This document shows, one piece after another, positions 20,064 through 29,415 of a stretch of 64,000 bases of DNA. A program made the position numbers and the translations under genes. Source of the DNA: Aeromonas bivalvium. GTDB taxonomy: Bacteria; Pseudomonadota; Gammaproteobacteria; Enterobacterales; Aeromonadaceae. Below the pieces are notes generated by a model. That model saw only the letters and a list, made by a program, of their open reading frames with translations, had not been told where the DNA came from and ran no database searches. Each line of letters starts with the position of its first letter. Positions within the stretch are counted from its first letter, which is position 1. The stretch covers positions 211,916-275,915 of the forward strand of contig NZ_CDBT01000008.1 in the NCBI RefSeq assembly GCF_000819765.1. Reading direction: 5' to 3'.

Positions 20064-21014
20064 TTAGCGGCCGAGGCGGCGCTCGATGGCGTCCATCAGC
20101 ATGCCGGTGATATGCACCGGGAAGGCGGCTTCGATCTCGCGGATGCAGGTGGGGCTGGTGACGTTAATCTCGGTCAGCCGATCGCCTATGATGTCGAGGC
20201 CGACGAAGATAAGCCCCTTCTCCTTGAGGGTCGGACCGACCGCGCGGGCGATGGCCCAGTCGGACTCGCTCAGGGGGCGCGCCTCGCCACGACCACCGGC
20301 CGCCAGGTTGCCACGGGTCTCCCCCTGGGCCGGGATGCGGGCCAGGCAGTAGGGCACGGGCTCGCCGTCCACCACCAGCACCCGCTTGTCCCCCTCCTTG
20401 ATGGCGGGCAGGAAGGTCTGGGCCATGCAGTACTGGCTGCCGTGGGCGGTGAGGGTCTCGATGATGACGCCGACGTTGGCGTCATCTTCCTTCATGCGAA
20501 AGATGGAGGCGCCGCCCATGCCATCCAGGGGCTTGAGGATGACGTCCTTGTGCTCGGCGTGGAAGGCGCGCAGCTTGTCGGCGCGGCGAGTGACCAGGGT
20601 GGTCGGGGTGTGCTCGGCAAACCAGGCGGTGTAGAGCTTCTCGTTGGCGTCGCGCAGGCTCTGGGGCTTGTTGACGATGAGGCAGCCCTCGTCCTCGGCC
20701 CGCTCCAGCATGTAGGTGGCGTAGATGAACTCGGTGTCGAAGGGGGGATCCTTGCGCATCAGGATCGCGTCCAGGGTCGACAGCGGCTGATCCACCACCT
20801 CCCCCAGGCTGAACCAGTGGGCATAGTCATGCTTGACGGTGAGCGGACGCATGGTGCCAAACGCCCGTCCGCCCTCCATGTAGAGATCCTTCATCTCCAG
20901 ATAGAAGAGCTCGTAGCCGCGCTTTTGCGCCTCTTCGAGCATGGCGAAGCTGGAGTCCTTCTTGATGTTGATGGTCGAGATGGGGTCCATCACGATGCCG
21001 AGTTTGATGGTCAT
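20064..21014 (-). CDS. gshB: glutathione synthetase
   Basis: Joins glycine to gamma-glutamylcysteine with ATP to finish glutathione. The 316 residues equal the E. coli length. ATP-grasp signatures are visible: KPLDGMGGASIFR (about residues 160-172), the RVLVVDGEPVPYCLARIP strand (about 210-227) and the C-terminal EINVTSPTCIREIE (about 281-294) with metal ligands. The start MTIKLGIVMDP is clear. It lies 51 bases after rsmE. Confidence 0.97.
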   Translation of the reverse strand: MTIKLGIVMDPISTINIKKDSSFAMLEEAQKRGYELFYLEMKDLYMEGGRAFGTMRPLTVKHDYAHWFSLGEVVDQPLSTLDAILMRKDPPFDTEFIYATYMLERAEDEGCLIVNKPQSLRDANEKLYTAWFAEHTPTTLVTRRADKLRAFHAEHKDVILKPLDGMGGASIFRMKEDDANVGVIIETLTAHGSQYCMAQTFLPAIKEGDKRVLVVDGEPVPYCLARIPAQGETRGNLAAGGRGEARPLSESDWAIARAVGPTLKEKGLIFVGLDIIGDRLTEINVTSPTCIREIEAAFPVHITGMLMDAIERRLGR

Positions 21015-21065
21015 CCGAAATTCCTTCTGGTGGCTCGATTGCGAGTGAGATTCTTAAAACCTGTT

Positions 21066-21797
21066 TCAGGCCAGATCGCCAAAGCGGCACTGCAGCGCGG
21101 TAATGGCGGTCAGGGCGGCGGTTTCGGTGCGCAGCACCCGCGGCCCCAGCAGCATCTCCTTGAAATCTTCCTGCACGGTACGGGCGATCTCGTCGCTGGA
21201 CAAGCCCCCTTCCGGGCCGATCAGCAGACGCACCCCGTGCTCGGGGACTGGCAGGGTGTTGATGCTGTAGGGCGCGCGCGGGTGCAGGTTGAGCTTGAGC
21301 TCCTGGGTCTCTTCCCCTAGCCAGGCATCCAGTTCCATGGGCATGCGCACCTCGGGCACGGTATTGCGGCCGCACTGCTCGCAGGCGCTGATCACCACCT
21401 TCTGCCACTGCTCGCGTTTTTTCTCCAGCCGATCGGCGGGCAGCTTGACGCCGCAGCGCTCGGAGAAGAGGGGAGTGATGCAGGTGACGCCGAGCTCCAC
21501 CGATTTCTGGATGGTGAAGTCCATCTTGTCGCCGCGGCTGATCACCTGGCCCAGGTGGATGGCCAGGGGGGATTCCACCGACTGGGCGTCGCAGCTGTCT
21601 ATGGTCACCTCCACCGACTTCTTGCCCACGCTCGTGATGGTGGCGGGGTACTGGTGGCCGTCGCCGTTGAACAGCTCGAGCTGCTGGCCCGGCTGCATGC
21701 GCAGCACCCGGCCTATGTGGTTGGCACCGTCTTCCGACAGGGCGAGGGTCTGGCCCACTTGCAGAGGGGCCGGTTCGTAAATTCGTGGAATGCGCAT
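21066..21797 (-). CDS. rsmE: 16S rRNA (uracil-1498-N3)-methyltransferase
   Basis: A SPOUT-class methyltransferase that modifies U1498 in the decoding centre of the small subunit. The product is 243 residues. The N-terminal PUA-like part starts [12 protein letters not shown], and the C-terminal trefoil knot shows [13 protein letters not shown] (about 193-205) and [15 protein letters not shown] (about 218-232), both used to bind S-adenosylmethionine. It lies between endA and gshB, as in E. coli. Confidence 0.96.
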   Translation of the reverse strand: MRIPRIYEPAPLQVGQTLALSEDGANHIGRVLRMQPGQQLELFNGDGHQYPATITSVGKKSVEVTIDSCDAQSVESPLAIHLGQVISRGDKMDFTIQKSVELGVTCITPLFSERCGVKLPADRLEKKREQWQKVVISACEQCGRNTVPEVRMPMELDAWLGEETQELKLNLHPRAPYSINTLPVPEHGVRLLIGPEGGLSSDEIARTVQEDFKEMLLGPRVLRTETAALTAITALQCRFGDLA

Positions 21798-21927
21798 GGC
21801 GGCTTGTCAGTCTCTTGCTTGGAACCCCTTCAATACCCTACTGCACGGCGGCGAGCAAGGCTCACGCGACAGCGGGAAAGGGGTTCATGGTGGAGAGGGG
21901 GCGCTCCCCCTCCCTGGTCAAATGGGG

Positions 21928-22617
21928 TTATTGGCACTGCTTTTCAATGAAGGGATTGGTATTGCCCTGCAGCTTGCCGATGCGGCGGTTGCGCTCGCAC
22001 TCCCAGCCCTGTGCCGGGTATTGGCGGTCCCAGGCCTCGAACAGTCTACGCTGCTGCGCCGCCAGACGCAGCCCATGCTGCTGGCTCATGTAGAGGTAGG
22101 CGCGGGCGATCTGGCCCCGTACCGGCCCCTTGGGCGGCTGTACCTGACGCGCCTTGAAATCCACCAGCATCTGGCACTGGCCATACTGGTTCGGCTTGCC
22201 GTTCCAGTCGGTGAAGCGGTAGTTGGCCCGATCGCCGTTGACCTCGCCGATGGCGGGGAAGAGGTTGTGCATGTCCCCCTCCATCTTGTTGAATTCCGGG
22301 CTCTTGCCGCAATTCTTGCGCCCCCCCTCCTGCCAGCATTGGAGCTGGTGGCCGAACTCCCAGGCGGGCACCACGTGTTCCCACTCGATGCGGGCGGCGC
22401 GCTTGGCCTGCTTGCGCGGTTCATAGCCGCAGCTGGCCAGATCCGGGCTCATCTGCTTGCCCCGATAGTCGATGTCACAGCCGCAGTAGAAGCTGGTGAC
22501 GGCGGGCTGGGTGCGGTAGAGCTTGACCAGATCCCGCTTGGCTTCGCGAAAGGTCTGGGCGTGGGCCGGGGCAATGATGAGCAGGGCGAGCGCGAGGGAG
22601 AGCAGGGGGCGAAACAT
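21928..22617 (-). CDS. endA: endonuclease I / extracellular DNase (EndA/Dns family)
   Basis: A non-specific nuclease with a cleavable signal peptide (MFRPLLSLALALLIIAPAHA, cut after AHA). The 229-residue precursor carries the beta-beta-alpha-metal core RIEWEHVVPAWEFGHQ (about residues 72-87), which supplies the general-base histidine, and GDRANYRF (about 126-133) for metal binding. Paired cysteines (CGC, CW, NC) fit an exported, disulfide-bonded enzyme. AAGGA lies six bases before the ATG at 22617; the much longer open frame upstream is an artefact. In aeromonads and vibrios this enzyme (Dns) is secreted and limits DNA uptake. Confidence 0.94.
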   Translation of the reverse strand: MFRPLLSLALALLIIAPAHAQTFREAKRDLVKLYRTQPAVTSFYCGCDIDYRGKQMSPDLASCGYEPRKQAKRAARIEWEHVVPAWEFGHQLQCWQEGGRKNCGKSPEFNKMEGDMHNLFPAIGEVNGDRANYRFTDWNGKPNQYGQCQMLVDFKARQVQPPKGPVRGQIARAYLYMSQQHGLRLAAQQRRLFEAWDRQYPAQGWECERNRRIGKLQGNTNPFIEKQCQ

Positions 22618-22682
22618 GAATATCCTTGGCAGTGAAAGGGTTGAACGAAGAAAAGAGAGCGACTTGCCCCGGGGACGACGGT

Positions 22683-23213
22683 CTAGCCAGGCTGCGCCAC
22701 CGGCACCAGTGGCTGCTTGCAGCGGCGGCAATGGTAGCGAGCCTCGCCGCGCACCACCTTGTTGTGGCGGCGGATGGAGAGCCCGTGCTGCTGGCAGGTG
22801 CAGGCGTAGGGCACGGTCGGCTGGGCCAGCACGGCGAGATCGAAGCTGTGGGTGGTGCTGGGCTCGAGGCCAAACAGCTCCCGCATCACCGACTGCCACT
22901 GGCGGCCGTGGGGCAGTACCCGGCTCTTGCCGCGCCCCTCGCCCCACAGGGCATAGACCAGCAGATGGGCCACCTCGTGGGGCACCACCTCGTCCAGGAA
23001 GGCCTGATAATTGGCGGCAAACAGCACAGGGTTGAAACGCAGCTCCCAGGTTTGCAGCCGCGCCGACCCCGCCGCCCGGCCCCGCATGTTGCAGTGGATC
23101 TGCGGACGCGCAAAAGTGCGTCCGAGCCGCAGCTCGGCCTGGCTGAAGCAGGCATCCACCCGCTCGGTCAGGGTCTGCTGCATCTGGGGGAGTGTGGGGA
23201 CTGATTGGGTCAT
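22683..23213 (-). CDS. sprT: SprT family zinc metalloprotease-like protein
   Basis: A 176-residue protein with the zinc-binding HEVAHLL motif (about residues 78-84), upstream strand WELRFNPVL, and a C-terminal zinc ribbon of the form YACTC...YHCRRC (about 136-165). These match SprT/YggI, related to the Spartan proteases that cut DNA-protein crosslinks; the bacterial role is unproven. It sits between metK and endA in the same order as in E. coli. Confidence 0.92.
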   Translation of the reverse strand: MTQSVPTLPQMQQTLTERVDACFSQAELRLGRTFARPQIHCNMRGRAAGSARLQTWELRFNPVLFAANYQAFLDEVVPHEVAHLLVYALWGEGRGKSRVLPHGRQWQSVMRELFGLEPSTTHSFDLAVLAQPTVPYACTCQQHGLSIRRHNKVVRGEARYHCRRCKQPLVPVAQPG

Positions 23214-23307
23214 GGCGATGTCAGGGCATGAACGAGAGGGGGCAGTCTACCCGCTGCTGGCGTCGGTGCAAGGGGAGGCGCGCACGCCTAGCCGGAGAGC
23301 GGCCATG

Positions 23308-23334
23308 AAAAAAGGGGAGCCCAGGCTCCCCTTC
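23308..23334 (-). terminator. rho-independent terminator after metK
   Basis: On the minus strand the stem GGGGAGCC/GGCTCCCC is followed by six T. Confidence 0.9.
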
Positions 23335-23362
23335 TTGCCACATGGCTTTGCCAGATGGCGGC

Positions 23363-24514
23363 TTACAGACCGGCGGCAGCGCGCAGCAGCTCGGCTTTGT
23401 CGGTACGCTCCCAGGGGAACTCGTCGCGACCGAAATGGCCGTAGGCGGCGGTGGCCTGGTAGATGGGACGCTTCAGATCCAGCATCTCGATGAGGCCGTA
23501 GGGGCGCAGTTCGAAGTGCTCGCGCACCAGGGCGACCAGCAGCTCTTCGGCCACCTTGGCGGTGCCAAAGGTCTCGACGCTGATGGAGGTGGGCTCGGCC
23601 ACGCCGATGGCGTAGGAGACCTGCAGCTCGCAGCGATCCGCCAGACCTGCAGCGACTATGTTCTTGGCCACGTAGCGGGCGGCGTAGGCGGCGGAGCGAT
23701 CCACCTTGGACGGATCCTTGCCGGAGAAGGCGCCACCACCGTGACGGGCCATGCCGCCGTAGGTGTCGACGATGATCTTGCGACCGGTCAGACCGCAGTC
23801 ACCCATGGGGCCGCCGATGACGAAACGGCCGGTCGGGTTGATGAAGAACTTGGTCTCCTTGCTGATCCACTCGGCCGGCAGCACCGGCTTGATGATCTCC
23901 TCGCGCACCGCCTCGACCAGGTCGCTGTGGCTGATGGAGTCGCAATGCTGGGTGGAGAGCACCACGGCATCGACGCCCAGGATCTTGCCTTCGCTGTCGT
24001 AGGCGAAGGTGAGCTGGCTCTTGGCATCCGGACGCAGCCACGGCAGGGTCCCGTCTTTACGCACTTGCGCCTGACGCTTCACCAGCAGGTGGGAGTAGGT
24101 GATGGGGGCGGGCATCAGCACGTCGGTTTCGTTGGTGGCGTAGCCGAACATCAGGCCCTGGTCACCGGCACCCTGCTCGTACGGATCGGCGCGGTCGACA
24201 CCCTGGTTGATGTCCGGGGACTGCTTGCCGATGGCATTGAGTACGGCGCAGGAGTCGGCATCGAAGCCCATGTCGGAGTGGGTGTAGCCAATCTCGCGCA
24301 CGGTGTCGCGCACTATCTGCTCGATGTCGACCCAGGCTGAAGTGGTTACTTCGCCGCCGACCAGCACCATGCCAGTCTTGACCAGAGTCTCGCAGGCCAC
24401 ACGGGCCATGGGATCCTGCTCCAGGATGGCGTCCAGCACCGCATCGGAGATCTGGTCGGCGATTTTATCGGGATGGCCTTCGGAGACCGACTCGGAAGTA
24501 AACAGCTTTGCCAT
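23363..24514 (-). CDS. metK: S-adenosylmethionine synthetase
   Basis: Makes S-adenosylmethionine from methionine and ATP. The 383-residue product carries [13 protein letters not shown] (about residues 12-24), the [12 protein letters not shown] loop (about 115-126) and the P-loop-like [16 protein letters not shown] (about 258-273). It is divergent from tkt across a 331-base gap that holds a three-box MetJ operator at 24580-24603, so repression by methionine surplus is expected. It heads the block that continues with sprT and endA after a terminator. Confidence 0.98.
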   Translation of the reverse strand: MAKLFTSESVSEGHPDKIADQISDAVLDAILEQDPMARVACETLVKTGMVLVGGEVTTSAWVDIEQIVRDTVREIGYTHSDMGFDADSCAVLNAIGKQSPDINQGVDRADPYEQGAGDQGLMFGYATNETDVLMPAPITYSHLLVKRQAQVRKDGTLPWLRPDAKSQLTFAYDSEGKILGVDAVVLSTQHCDSISHSDLVEAVREEIIKPVLPAEWISKETKFFINPTGRFVIGGPMGDCGLTGRKIIVDTYGGMARHGGGAFSGKDPSKVDRSAAYAARYVAKNIVAAGLADRCELQVSYAIGVAEPTSISVETFGTAKVAEELLVALVREHFELRPYGLIEMLDLKRPIYQATAAYGHFGRDEFPWERTDKAELLRAAAGL

Positions 24515-24579
24515 GGATGAATTCTCAACGCTTGGGGGTTATCGCCTCGGCCATAACCGGATAAAAGGACAGGATTTGT

Positions 24580-24603
24580 AGAGGTATCTACATCTGGACG
24601 TCT
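24580..24603 (-). promoter_or_regulatory. MetJ operator (three tandem met boxes)
   Basis: Three adjacent 8-base units read AGAGGTAT, CTACATCT and GGACGTCT against the met-box consensus AGACGTCT (6, 5 and 7 matches of 8). The site is 66 bases upstream of metK, as expected for MetJ repression. Confidence 0.75.
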
Positions 24604-24845
24604 ATTTTAGAGAGGGGGCAGTGGGATTGCCAGCACTATTTTGGTTTGGTGCCGACCGCAGCCAGCCCTACCCCCAAAGGGCTGGAACGTGGCGCGGGCC
24701 GAATCGTTTGCCGGCCCGAGAAAAGCGACTGCGCTCCCAAAGCCACTTTATTCGCCCAGATAATATTTGCACGCCGCGCCCCCTGCTGGGACAATAACGC
24801 GCCTAAAAACTTGGCCATCAAATGAAGCAATATCAGGAGATACAG

Positions 24846-26837
24846 ATGCCTTCTCGTAAAGAGCTTGCCAATGCCATCCGTGCATTGAGTATGGATGCCG
24901 TGCAAAAAGCCAACTCCGGTCACCCGGGCGCCCCCATGGGAATGGCGGATATCGCTGAAGTGCTGTGGCGCAGCCACCTCAAGCACAACCCGAACAACCC
25001 CAAATGGGCCGACCGCGACCGTTTCATCCTCTCCAACGGCCACGGCTCCATGCTGCTGTACTCCCTGCTGCATCTCTCCGGTTATGACCTCTCCACCGAG
25101 GATCTGAAAAACTTCCGCCAACTGCACTCTCGCACCCCGGGTCACCCGGAGTACGGCTACGCGCCGGGCGTTGAAACCACGACCGGTCCGCTGGGTCAGG
25201 GCATCACCAACGCCGTGGGCATGGCGATCGCCGAGAAGGCCATGGCCGAGCAGTTCAACCAGCCGGGCTTTGATGTCGTCGACCACTACACCTACGCCTT
25301 TATGGGCGACGGCTGCCTGATGGAAGGTATCTCCCACGAGGCCTGCTCCCTGGCCGGCACCCTGGGTCTGGGCAAGCTGATCGCGTTCTGGGATGACAAC
25401 GGCATCTCCATCGATGGTCACGTGGAAGGCTGGTTCACCGACGACACTCCCAAGCGCTTCGAAGCCTACGGCTGGCACGTCATCCCGGCCGTTGACGGCC
25501 ACAACCCGGAAGCCATCAACGCCGCCATCGAAGCCGCCAAGGCCGAGACCGGCAAGCCGACCCTGATCTGCTGCCGCACCATCATCGGTTACGGTTCCCC
25601 GAACAAGTCCGGCTCCCACGACTGCCACGGCGCACCGCTGGGCAACGACGAGATCGCCGCCGCCCGTGCCTTCCTGAAGTGGGACCACGCGCCGTTCGTC
25701 ATTCCGTCCGACATCGCCGCCGAGTGGAACGGTCAGGAGAAGGGCGCCAAGCTCGAATCCGACTGGGCTGCCAAGTTCGCCGCCTATGAAGCCGCTCACC
25801 CGGCCCTGGCTGCCGAATTCAAGCGCCGCACCACTGGCGAGCTGCCGGCCAACTGGGCTGCTGAATCCGCCAAGATCATCGAAACCCTGCAGGCCAACCC
25901 GGCCAAGATCGCGACCCGTAAAGCGTCCCAGAACTCTCTGGAAGCCTTCGGCAAGCTGCTGCCGGAATTCATGGGCGGCTCCGCGGATCTCGCGCCGTCC
26001 AACCTGACCATGTGGTCCGGCTCCAAGTCCCTGACTCCCGAGAGCGCCGCAGGCAACTACATCCACTACGGCGTGCGCGAGTTCGGCATGTCCGCCATCA
26101 TGAACGGCATCGCCCTGCACGGTGGTTTCATCCCCTACGGCGCCACCTTCCTGATGTTCATGGAGTACGCCCGCAACGCCCTGCGCATGGCCGCCCTGAT
26201 GAAGCAGCGCGCCATCTTCGTCTACACCCATGACTCCATCGGTCTGGGTGAAGATGGTCCGACTCACCAGCCGGTGGAGCAGATCGCCTCCCTGCGTCTG
26301 ACCCCGAACATGAGCACCTGGCGCCCGTGTGACCAGGTTGAGTCCGCCATCGCCTGGAAACACGCCATCGAGCGTACCGACGGCCCGACCTCCCTGATCT
26401 TCTCCCGTCAGAACCTGGCCCAGATGGACCGCACCGCCCAGCAGTTGGCCGATGCCGCCAAGGGTGGTTACGTGCTGAAGGATTGCGCCGGTACCCCGGA
26501 GCTGATCCTGATCGCCACCGGTTCCGAAGTGGAGCTGGCTGCCGCAGCCTATGAGCAGCTGACTGCCAAGGGCCGTGCCGTGCGCGTGGTCTCCATCCCG
26601 TCTACCGATGTGTTCGACGCCCAGTCCGCCGAGTACAAGGAGTCCGTCCTGCCGGCCGCCGTCACCAAGCGTGTGGCCATCGAAGCGGGCATCGCCGACT
26701 ACTGGTACAAGTACGTGGGCTTTGGCGGCAAGATCATCGGCATGCGCACCTTCGGTGAGTCCGCTCCGGCCGAGCTGCTGTTCAAGGAATTCGGCTTTAC
26801 CGTGGAAAACGTGGTTGCGACCGCTGAGTCCCTGTAA
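24846..26837 (+). CDS. tkt: transketolase
   Basis: Thiamine-diphosphate enzyme that transfers two-carbon units in the pentose phosphate pathway. The 663 residues equal E. coli TktA. Signatures are [13 protein letters not shown] (about 23-35), the TPP/Mg motif [13 protein letters not shown] (about 154-166) and [16 protein letters not shown] (about 460-475). The ATG at 24846 has AGGAG nine bases upstream; an in-frame ATG at 24822 is not favoured. In vibrios the next genes are usually epd-pgk-fba; here a terminator and an AT-rich cassette follow instead. Confidence 0.97.
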   Translation: MPSRKELANAIRALSMDAVQKANSGHPGAPMGMADIAEVLWRSHLKHNPNNPKWADRDRFILSNGHGSMLLYSLLHLSGYDLSTEDLKNFRQLHSRTPGHPEYGYAPGVETTTGPLGQGITNAVGMAIAEKAMAEQFNQPGFDVVDHYTYAFMGDGCLMEGISHEACSLAGTLGLGKLIAFWDDNGISIDGHVEGWFTDDTPKRFEAYGWHVIPAVDGHNPEAINAAIEAAKAETGKPTLICCRTIIGYGSPNKSGSHDCHGAPLGNDEIAAARAFLKWDHAPFVIPSDIAAEWNGQEKGAKLESDWAAKFAAYEAAHPALAAEFKRRTTGELPANWAAESAKIIETLQANPAKIATRKASQNSLEAFGKLLPEFMGGSADLAPSNLTMWSGSKSLTPESAAGNYIHYGVREFGMSAIMNGIALHGGFIPYGATFLMFMEYARNALRMAALMKQRAIFVYTHDSIGLGEDGPTHQPVEQIASLRLTPNMSTWRPCDQVESAIAWKHAIERTDGPTSLIFSRQNLAQMDRTAQQLADAAKGGYVLKDCAGTPELILIATGSEVELAAAAYEQLTAKGRAVRVVSIPSTDVFDAQSAEYKESVLPAAVTKRVAIEAGIADYWYKYVGFGGKIIGMRTFGESAPAELLFKEFGFTVENVVATAESL

Positions 26838-26883
26838 TAGCTGATCATTGGGCCGCTTAGGCTCAATAGCCAGAACGATAAAA

Positions 26884-26919
26884 CGCCCTCCATCGCAAGA
26901 TGGGGGGCTTTTTTTATTT
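26884..26919 (+). terminator. rho-independent terminator after tkt
   Basis: GCCCTCCATC/GATGGGGGGC stem with loop GCAA, then seven T and ATTTT. Confidence 0.93.
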
Positions 26920-27020
26920 TAAAGAATTTGTTGTGGATAGTAATGAATCATATTTCTTTAATTGTTAATATGGTTTTTTGAAATTAATTAAACGGAAATA
27001 AACTATGTTTTGGAAGTTTT

Positions 27021-27548
27021 ATGTATATTAAAATTGATAATGAATATATGGATGGGGAATTAAATCTCTTATCAGATTTACTTTCTTTACTAGATGGTCA
27101 GATTCATGCCGTTAGGCTTTCCATGTTGAGATCTATCCCTCCTGAATCAGAAGGTTTAGCTGATCGTGGTGAGTATTTTGTTGGTGTTGGTTTTGCTGCA
27201 ATACAACAATATTTGAATGATACTCTTACTCTCACCGGAGTGATAAAAAGACAAGCTTTTGATATTGGTCCGCGTTACTCTATGAAATTTTCATTCATCT
27301 CAGTGGTTAATGCTGCTGCAAATTGGTGGAAGCACTCATCCGAGTGGGTAGGTGAGGGTAAAAATAATAGTAAATTGGCAATGAATACTCAGCGAATTGT
27401 GATGGATGTTTCTGATTCAGAGGACTATCCACTGAGCAATGTTCTATCTATGTTGTTGGGTACAACAGATATCAATCTTAGTGCATTATTGCCAAATATT
27501 ATTTTATGGCGTTCAGCTATAGATAAGGAGAAAAATGAGCTCTCATAG
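27021..27548 (+). CDS. unknown protein, first gene of an AT-rich two-gene cassette
   Basis: A 175-residue acidic, mostly helical soluble protein with no signal peptide and no family I recognise. It contains GVGFAAIQQYLNDTL (about residues 56-70) and SVVNAAANWWKHSSEW (about 95-110); the latter recalls helical HEPN/AbiV-like proteins, but this is impression only. GGAAG lies four bases before the ATG. Its last five codons overlap the start of the next gene by 14 bases, with AAGGAG inside its own end, so the two are translationally coupled. Base composition is about one third G+C (20 of 60 in the line 27061-27120) against about 60% around it, which indicates transfer from elsewhere. Confidence 0.8.
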   Translation: MYIKIDNEYMDGELNLLSDLLSLLDGQIHAVRLSMLRSIPPESEGLADRGEYFVGVGFAAIQQYLNDTLTLTGVIKRQAFDIGPRYSMKFSFISVVNAAANWWKHSSEWVGEGKNNSKLAMNTQRIVMDVSDSEDYPLSNVLSMLLGTTDINLSALLPNIILWRSAIDKEKNELS

Positions 27549-28044
27549 TAAACTAGATGCGATAGGGAGAAATCAATCTGCCTATATGTTAGAAACAGCA
27601 TCAGATTATCTACGTGCTGCCAAGGTAATTTGGTTGCAACCAAATTTACAGTCTGTTGCTATGGTCAATGCTGCAATTGCGATAGAGATAATATTGAAGA
27701 GTTTTCTATCTCAACCCACTAATAACATGCGTAAAGGTACAGTTGGTGAACAGTATGAGATAAAGCAAAAAGTCCATCTCTTTAATGATATAGCGGCAAG
27801 AATTGACAGAGATATATATGACAAATTGAATTTCTCTCGTTATTGTTCGTTTTTTGAAAAGAATAAGGCTTTATTTGTTGAAAGTCGTTATCCTTATGAG
27901 CCATCATCTCGAGGTGGTTTTAATGATGAGGCAATACATGTTGGTATTGAGATATTCAATGCCACCATGAGATGGTATAAGGAAACCGGTAATGAGGACC
28001 CTTGGGTAAAAGCATATCCCGATGTGGCGGGTGGTCCTGTTTAA
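27535..28044 (+). CDS. HEPN-like unknown protein, second gene of the cassette
   Basis: A 169-residue helical protein. The layout resembles HEPN-fold proteins: YLRAAKVIWLQ, NAAIAIEIILKSFLSQ (about residues 44-59), a middle VHLFNDIAARI and a late ESRYPYEPSS (about 121-130). HEPN proteins are often RNase toxins or defence effectors, whose catalytic motif is R-x4-6-H; no clear copy is visible, so activity is uncertain. AAGGAG (27525-27530) gives a good start at 27535. The line 27661-27720 has 22 G/C of 60. It could form a toxin-antitoxin or phage-defence pair with the gene before it, but nothing here proves that. Confidence 0.78.
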   Translation: MSSHSKLDAIGRNQSAYMLETASDYLRAAKVIWLQPNLQSVAMVNAAIAIEIILKSFLSQPTNNMRKGTVGEQYEIKQKVHLFNDIAARIDRDIYDKLNFSRYCSFFEKNKALFVESRYPYEPSSRGGFNDEAIHVGIEIFNATMRWYKETGNEDPWVKAYPDVAGGPV

Positions 28045-28098
28045 TATATGCAACGTTCTTTAATTTGATGCCATAAAAATAATGCCCCATATGTTACA

Positions 28099-28133
28099 TA
28101 AAAAGAGACCGACTATCAGCCGGTCTCTTTTTA
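28099..28133. terminator. bidirectional terminator between the cassette and the RidA-fusion gene
   Basis: AAAAAGAGACCG...CGGTCTCTTTTTATTTTTT forms a stem with A/T runs on both sides, serving two convergent transcripts. Confidence 0.9.
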
Positions 28134-28149
28134 TTTTTTAAAACAAATC

Positions 28150-29415
28150 TTACGCCTGCGGCGGGGTACTTTCCGCATTGGAGAGTACGGCATCCATCTG
28201 CACCAGGGCGCCGGCGGGCAGCTCGCTCACGCCAATCACGGTGCGGGCAGGCAGATAGCCCGGGAAATATTTGGCGTAGATGGCATCCACGTCCGCCAGA
28301 TCCGCGATGTTGGCAAGCTGGATATTGACCTTGACGATATCGTCCATCACGTGGCCGATGCTCTCGACGATGGTCTTGATATGGCCGAGGCACTGGGCGG
28401 TCTGCTCCTTGACGCAACCGGTCAGCACCTTGCCGGTGGCCATGTCGAGCGGCAACTGGCCGGCGATATGGTTGTAGTGGGAGAAGGCGACTGTCTGGGT
28501 GTGCAGCGGGCTGCGCGGCGCCTTGTCGGTATTGCGGGCGCTGATCACCAGATTGTGTCTGTCTTCCACCAGTTGTGGCGGGGTGCCGTCACCGTGGGAG
28601 ATGACCGCATCCATCTGTACCCGGGCGCCCAGCGGCAGGGCGGAGGCGGCGATCACGCTGCGAGCGGGCAGATAGGCGACGGCACGGGCAATGGCGGAGT
28701 CCGGGAAGAAGGTGGTGTAGACCTCGTTGACGGCGTCGAGATCCGCCAGATTGGTCAGATAGACGGTCACCTTGACGATGTCGTCGAAGGGCACGTCGAT
28801 GCTCTCCAGCACCGCCTTGATATTGCGCAGGCACTGGGCCGCCTGCTCGCGGATGCCACCGTCAACCAGGGCGCCGGAGGCGGGGTCGAGGGGCAGCTGG
28901 GCACCGATATTGTTGTAATGGGAGAAGGCGACGCTCTGGCTGGAGAGCGGATCCTGCGGGGCGTGGTCGCTATTGCGGGCGAGTTTGAGCAGCGGGCAGG
29001 GGGCTTGGGGGAAGGTGCCTTCCCCGTTGGAGAGCAGGGCGTCCATCTGAATGGCGGCGCCGAGCGGCAGACCGGCCACCGCCAGCACGGTTCGGGTCGG
29101 CAGGTTGCGGGGGAAGAACTCGCGATAGACGGCGTTGACGGCATCGAGGTCGGCTATGTCCGCGAGGAACAGAGTCACCTTCACCATGTCCTCCATGCCG
29201 TGGCCAATGCTCTGGACGATGGCCTGGATATTGGTGAGACACTGTCTGGCCTGGGCCTGGATATCCCCTGCGACCAGCTCGCCCGTTTTCGGAACGACGG
29301 GGAGCTGGGCGGCAATATTGTTGTAGTGGGAGAAGGCCACGCTCTGGGTATAGGGCCCCAGATCCTGAGGCGCATTGGGGGTATTTCTGGCGGATTTGAT
29401 GATGGTACCACTCAT
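28150..29415 (-). CDS. triple RidA (YjgF/YER057c/UK114) domain fusion protein
   Basis: A 421-residue protein made of three consecutive RidA-type domains of about 140 residues (roughly 1-137, 138-280, 281-421). Each repeats S-A-R-N-(T/S)-x-x-AP near its start, QSVAFSHYNN or a close variant, and a late P-(A/T)-R-(T/S)-V segment followed by QMDA. RidA enzymes hydrolyse reactive enamine/imine intermediates from PLP enzymes and work as trimers, with the active site at subunit interfaces. The key Arg is kept in all three domains, while the place of the usual Glu (E. coli Glu120) holds Asp. The fusion could fold as a one-chain trimer. AAGGAG precedes the ATG at 29415; the frame upstream to 29511 has no such site. 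No signal peptide is seen. Confidence 0.9.
   Translation of the reverse strand: MSGTIIKSARNTPNAPQDLGPYTQSVAFSHYNNIAAQLPVVPKTGELVAGDIQAQARQCLTNIQAIVQSIGHGMEDMVKVTLFLADIADLDAVNAVYREFFPRNLPTRTVLAVAGLPLGAAIQMDALLSNGEGTFPQAPCPLLKLARNSDHAPQDPLSSQSVAFSHYNNIGAQLPLDPASGALVDGGIREQAAQCLRNIKAVLESIDVPFDDIVKVTVYLTNLADLDAVNEVYTTFFPDSAIARAVAYLPARSVIAASALPLGARVQMDAVISHGDGTPPQLVEDRHNLVISARNTDKAPRSPLHTQTVAFSHYNHIAGQLPLDMATGKVLTGCVKEQTAQCLGHIKTIVESIGHVMDDIVKVNIQLANIADLADVDAIYAKYFPGYLPARTVIGVSELPAGALVQMDAVLSNAESTPPQA

Noticed and set aside
24636-26363. A 575-codon frame on the minus strand opposite tkt
   Set aside because: Antisense shadow of transketolase with biased, repetitive composition.
27535-28044. Clear HEPN RNase active site (R-x4-6-H) in the second cassette gene
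   Set aside because: No convincing motif was found, so RNase activity is not claimed; only a HEPN-like layout is.
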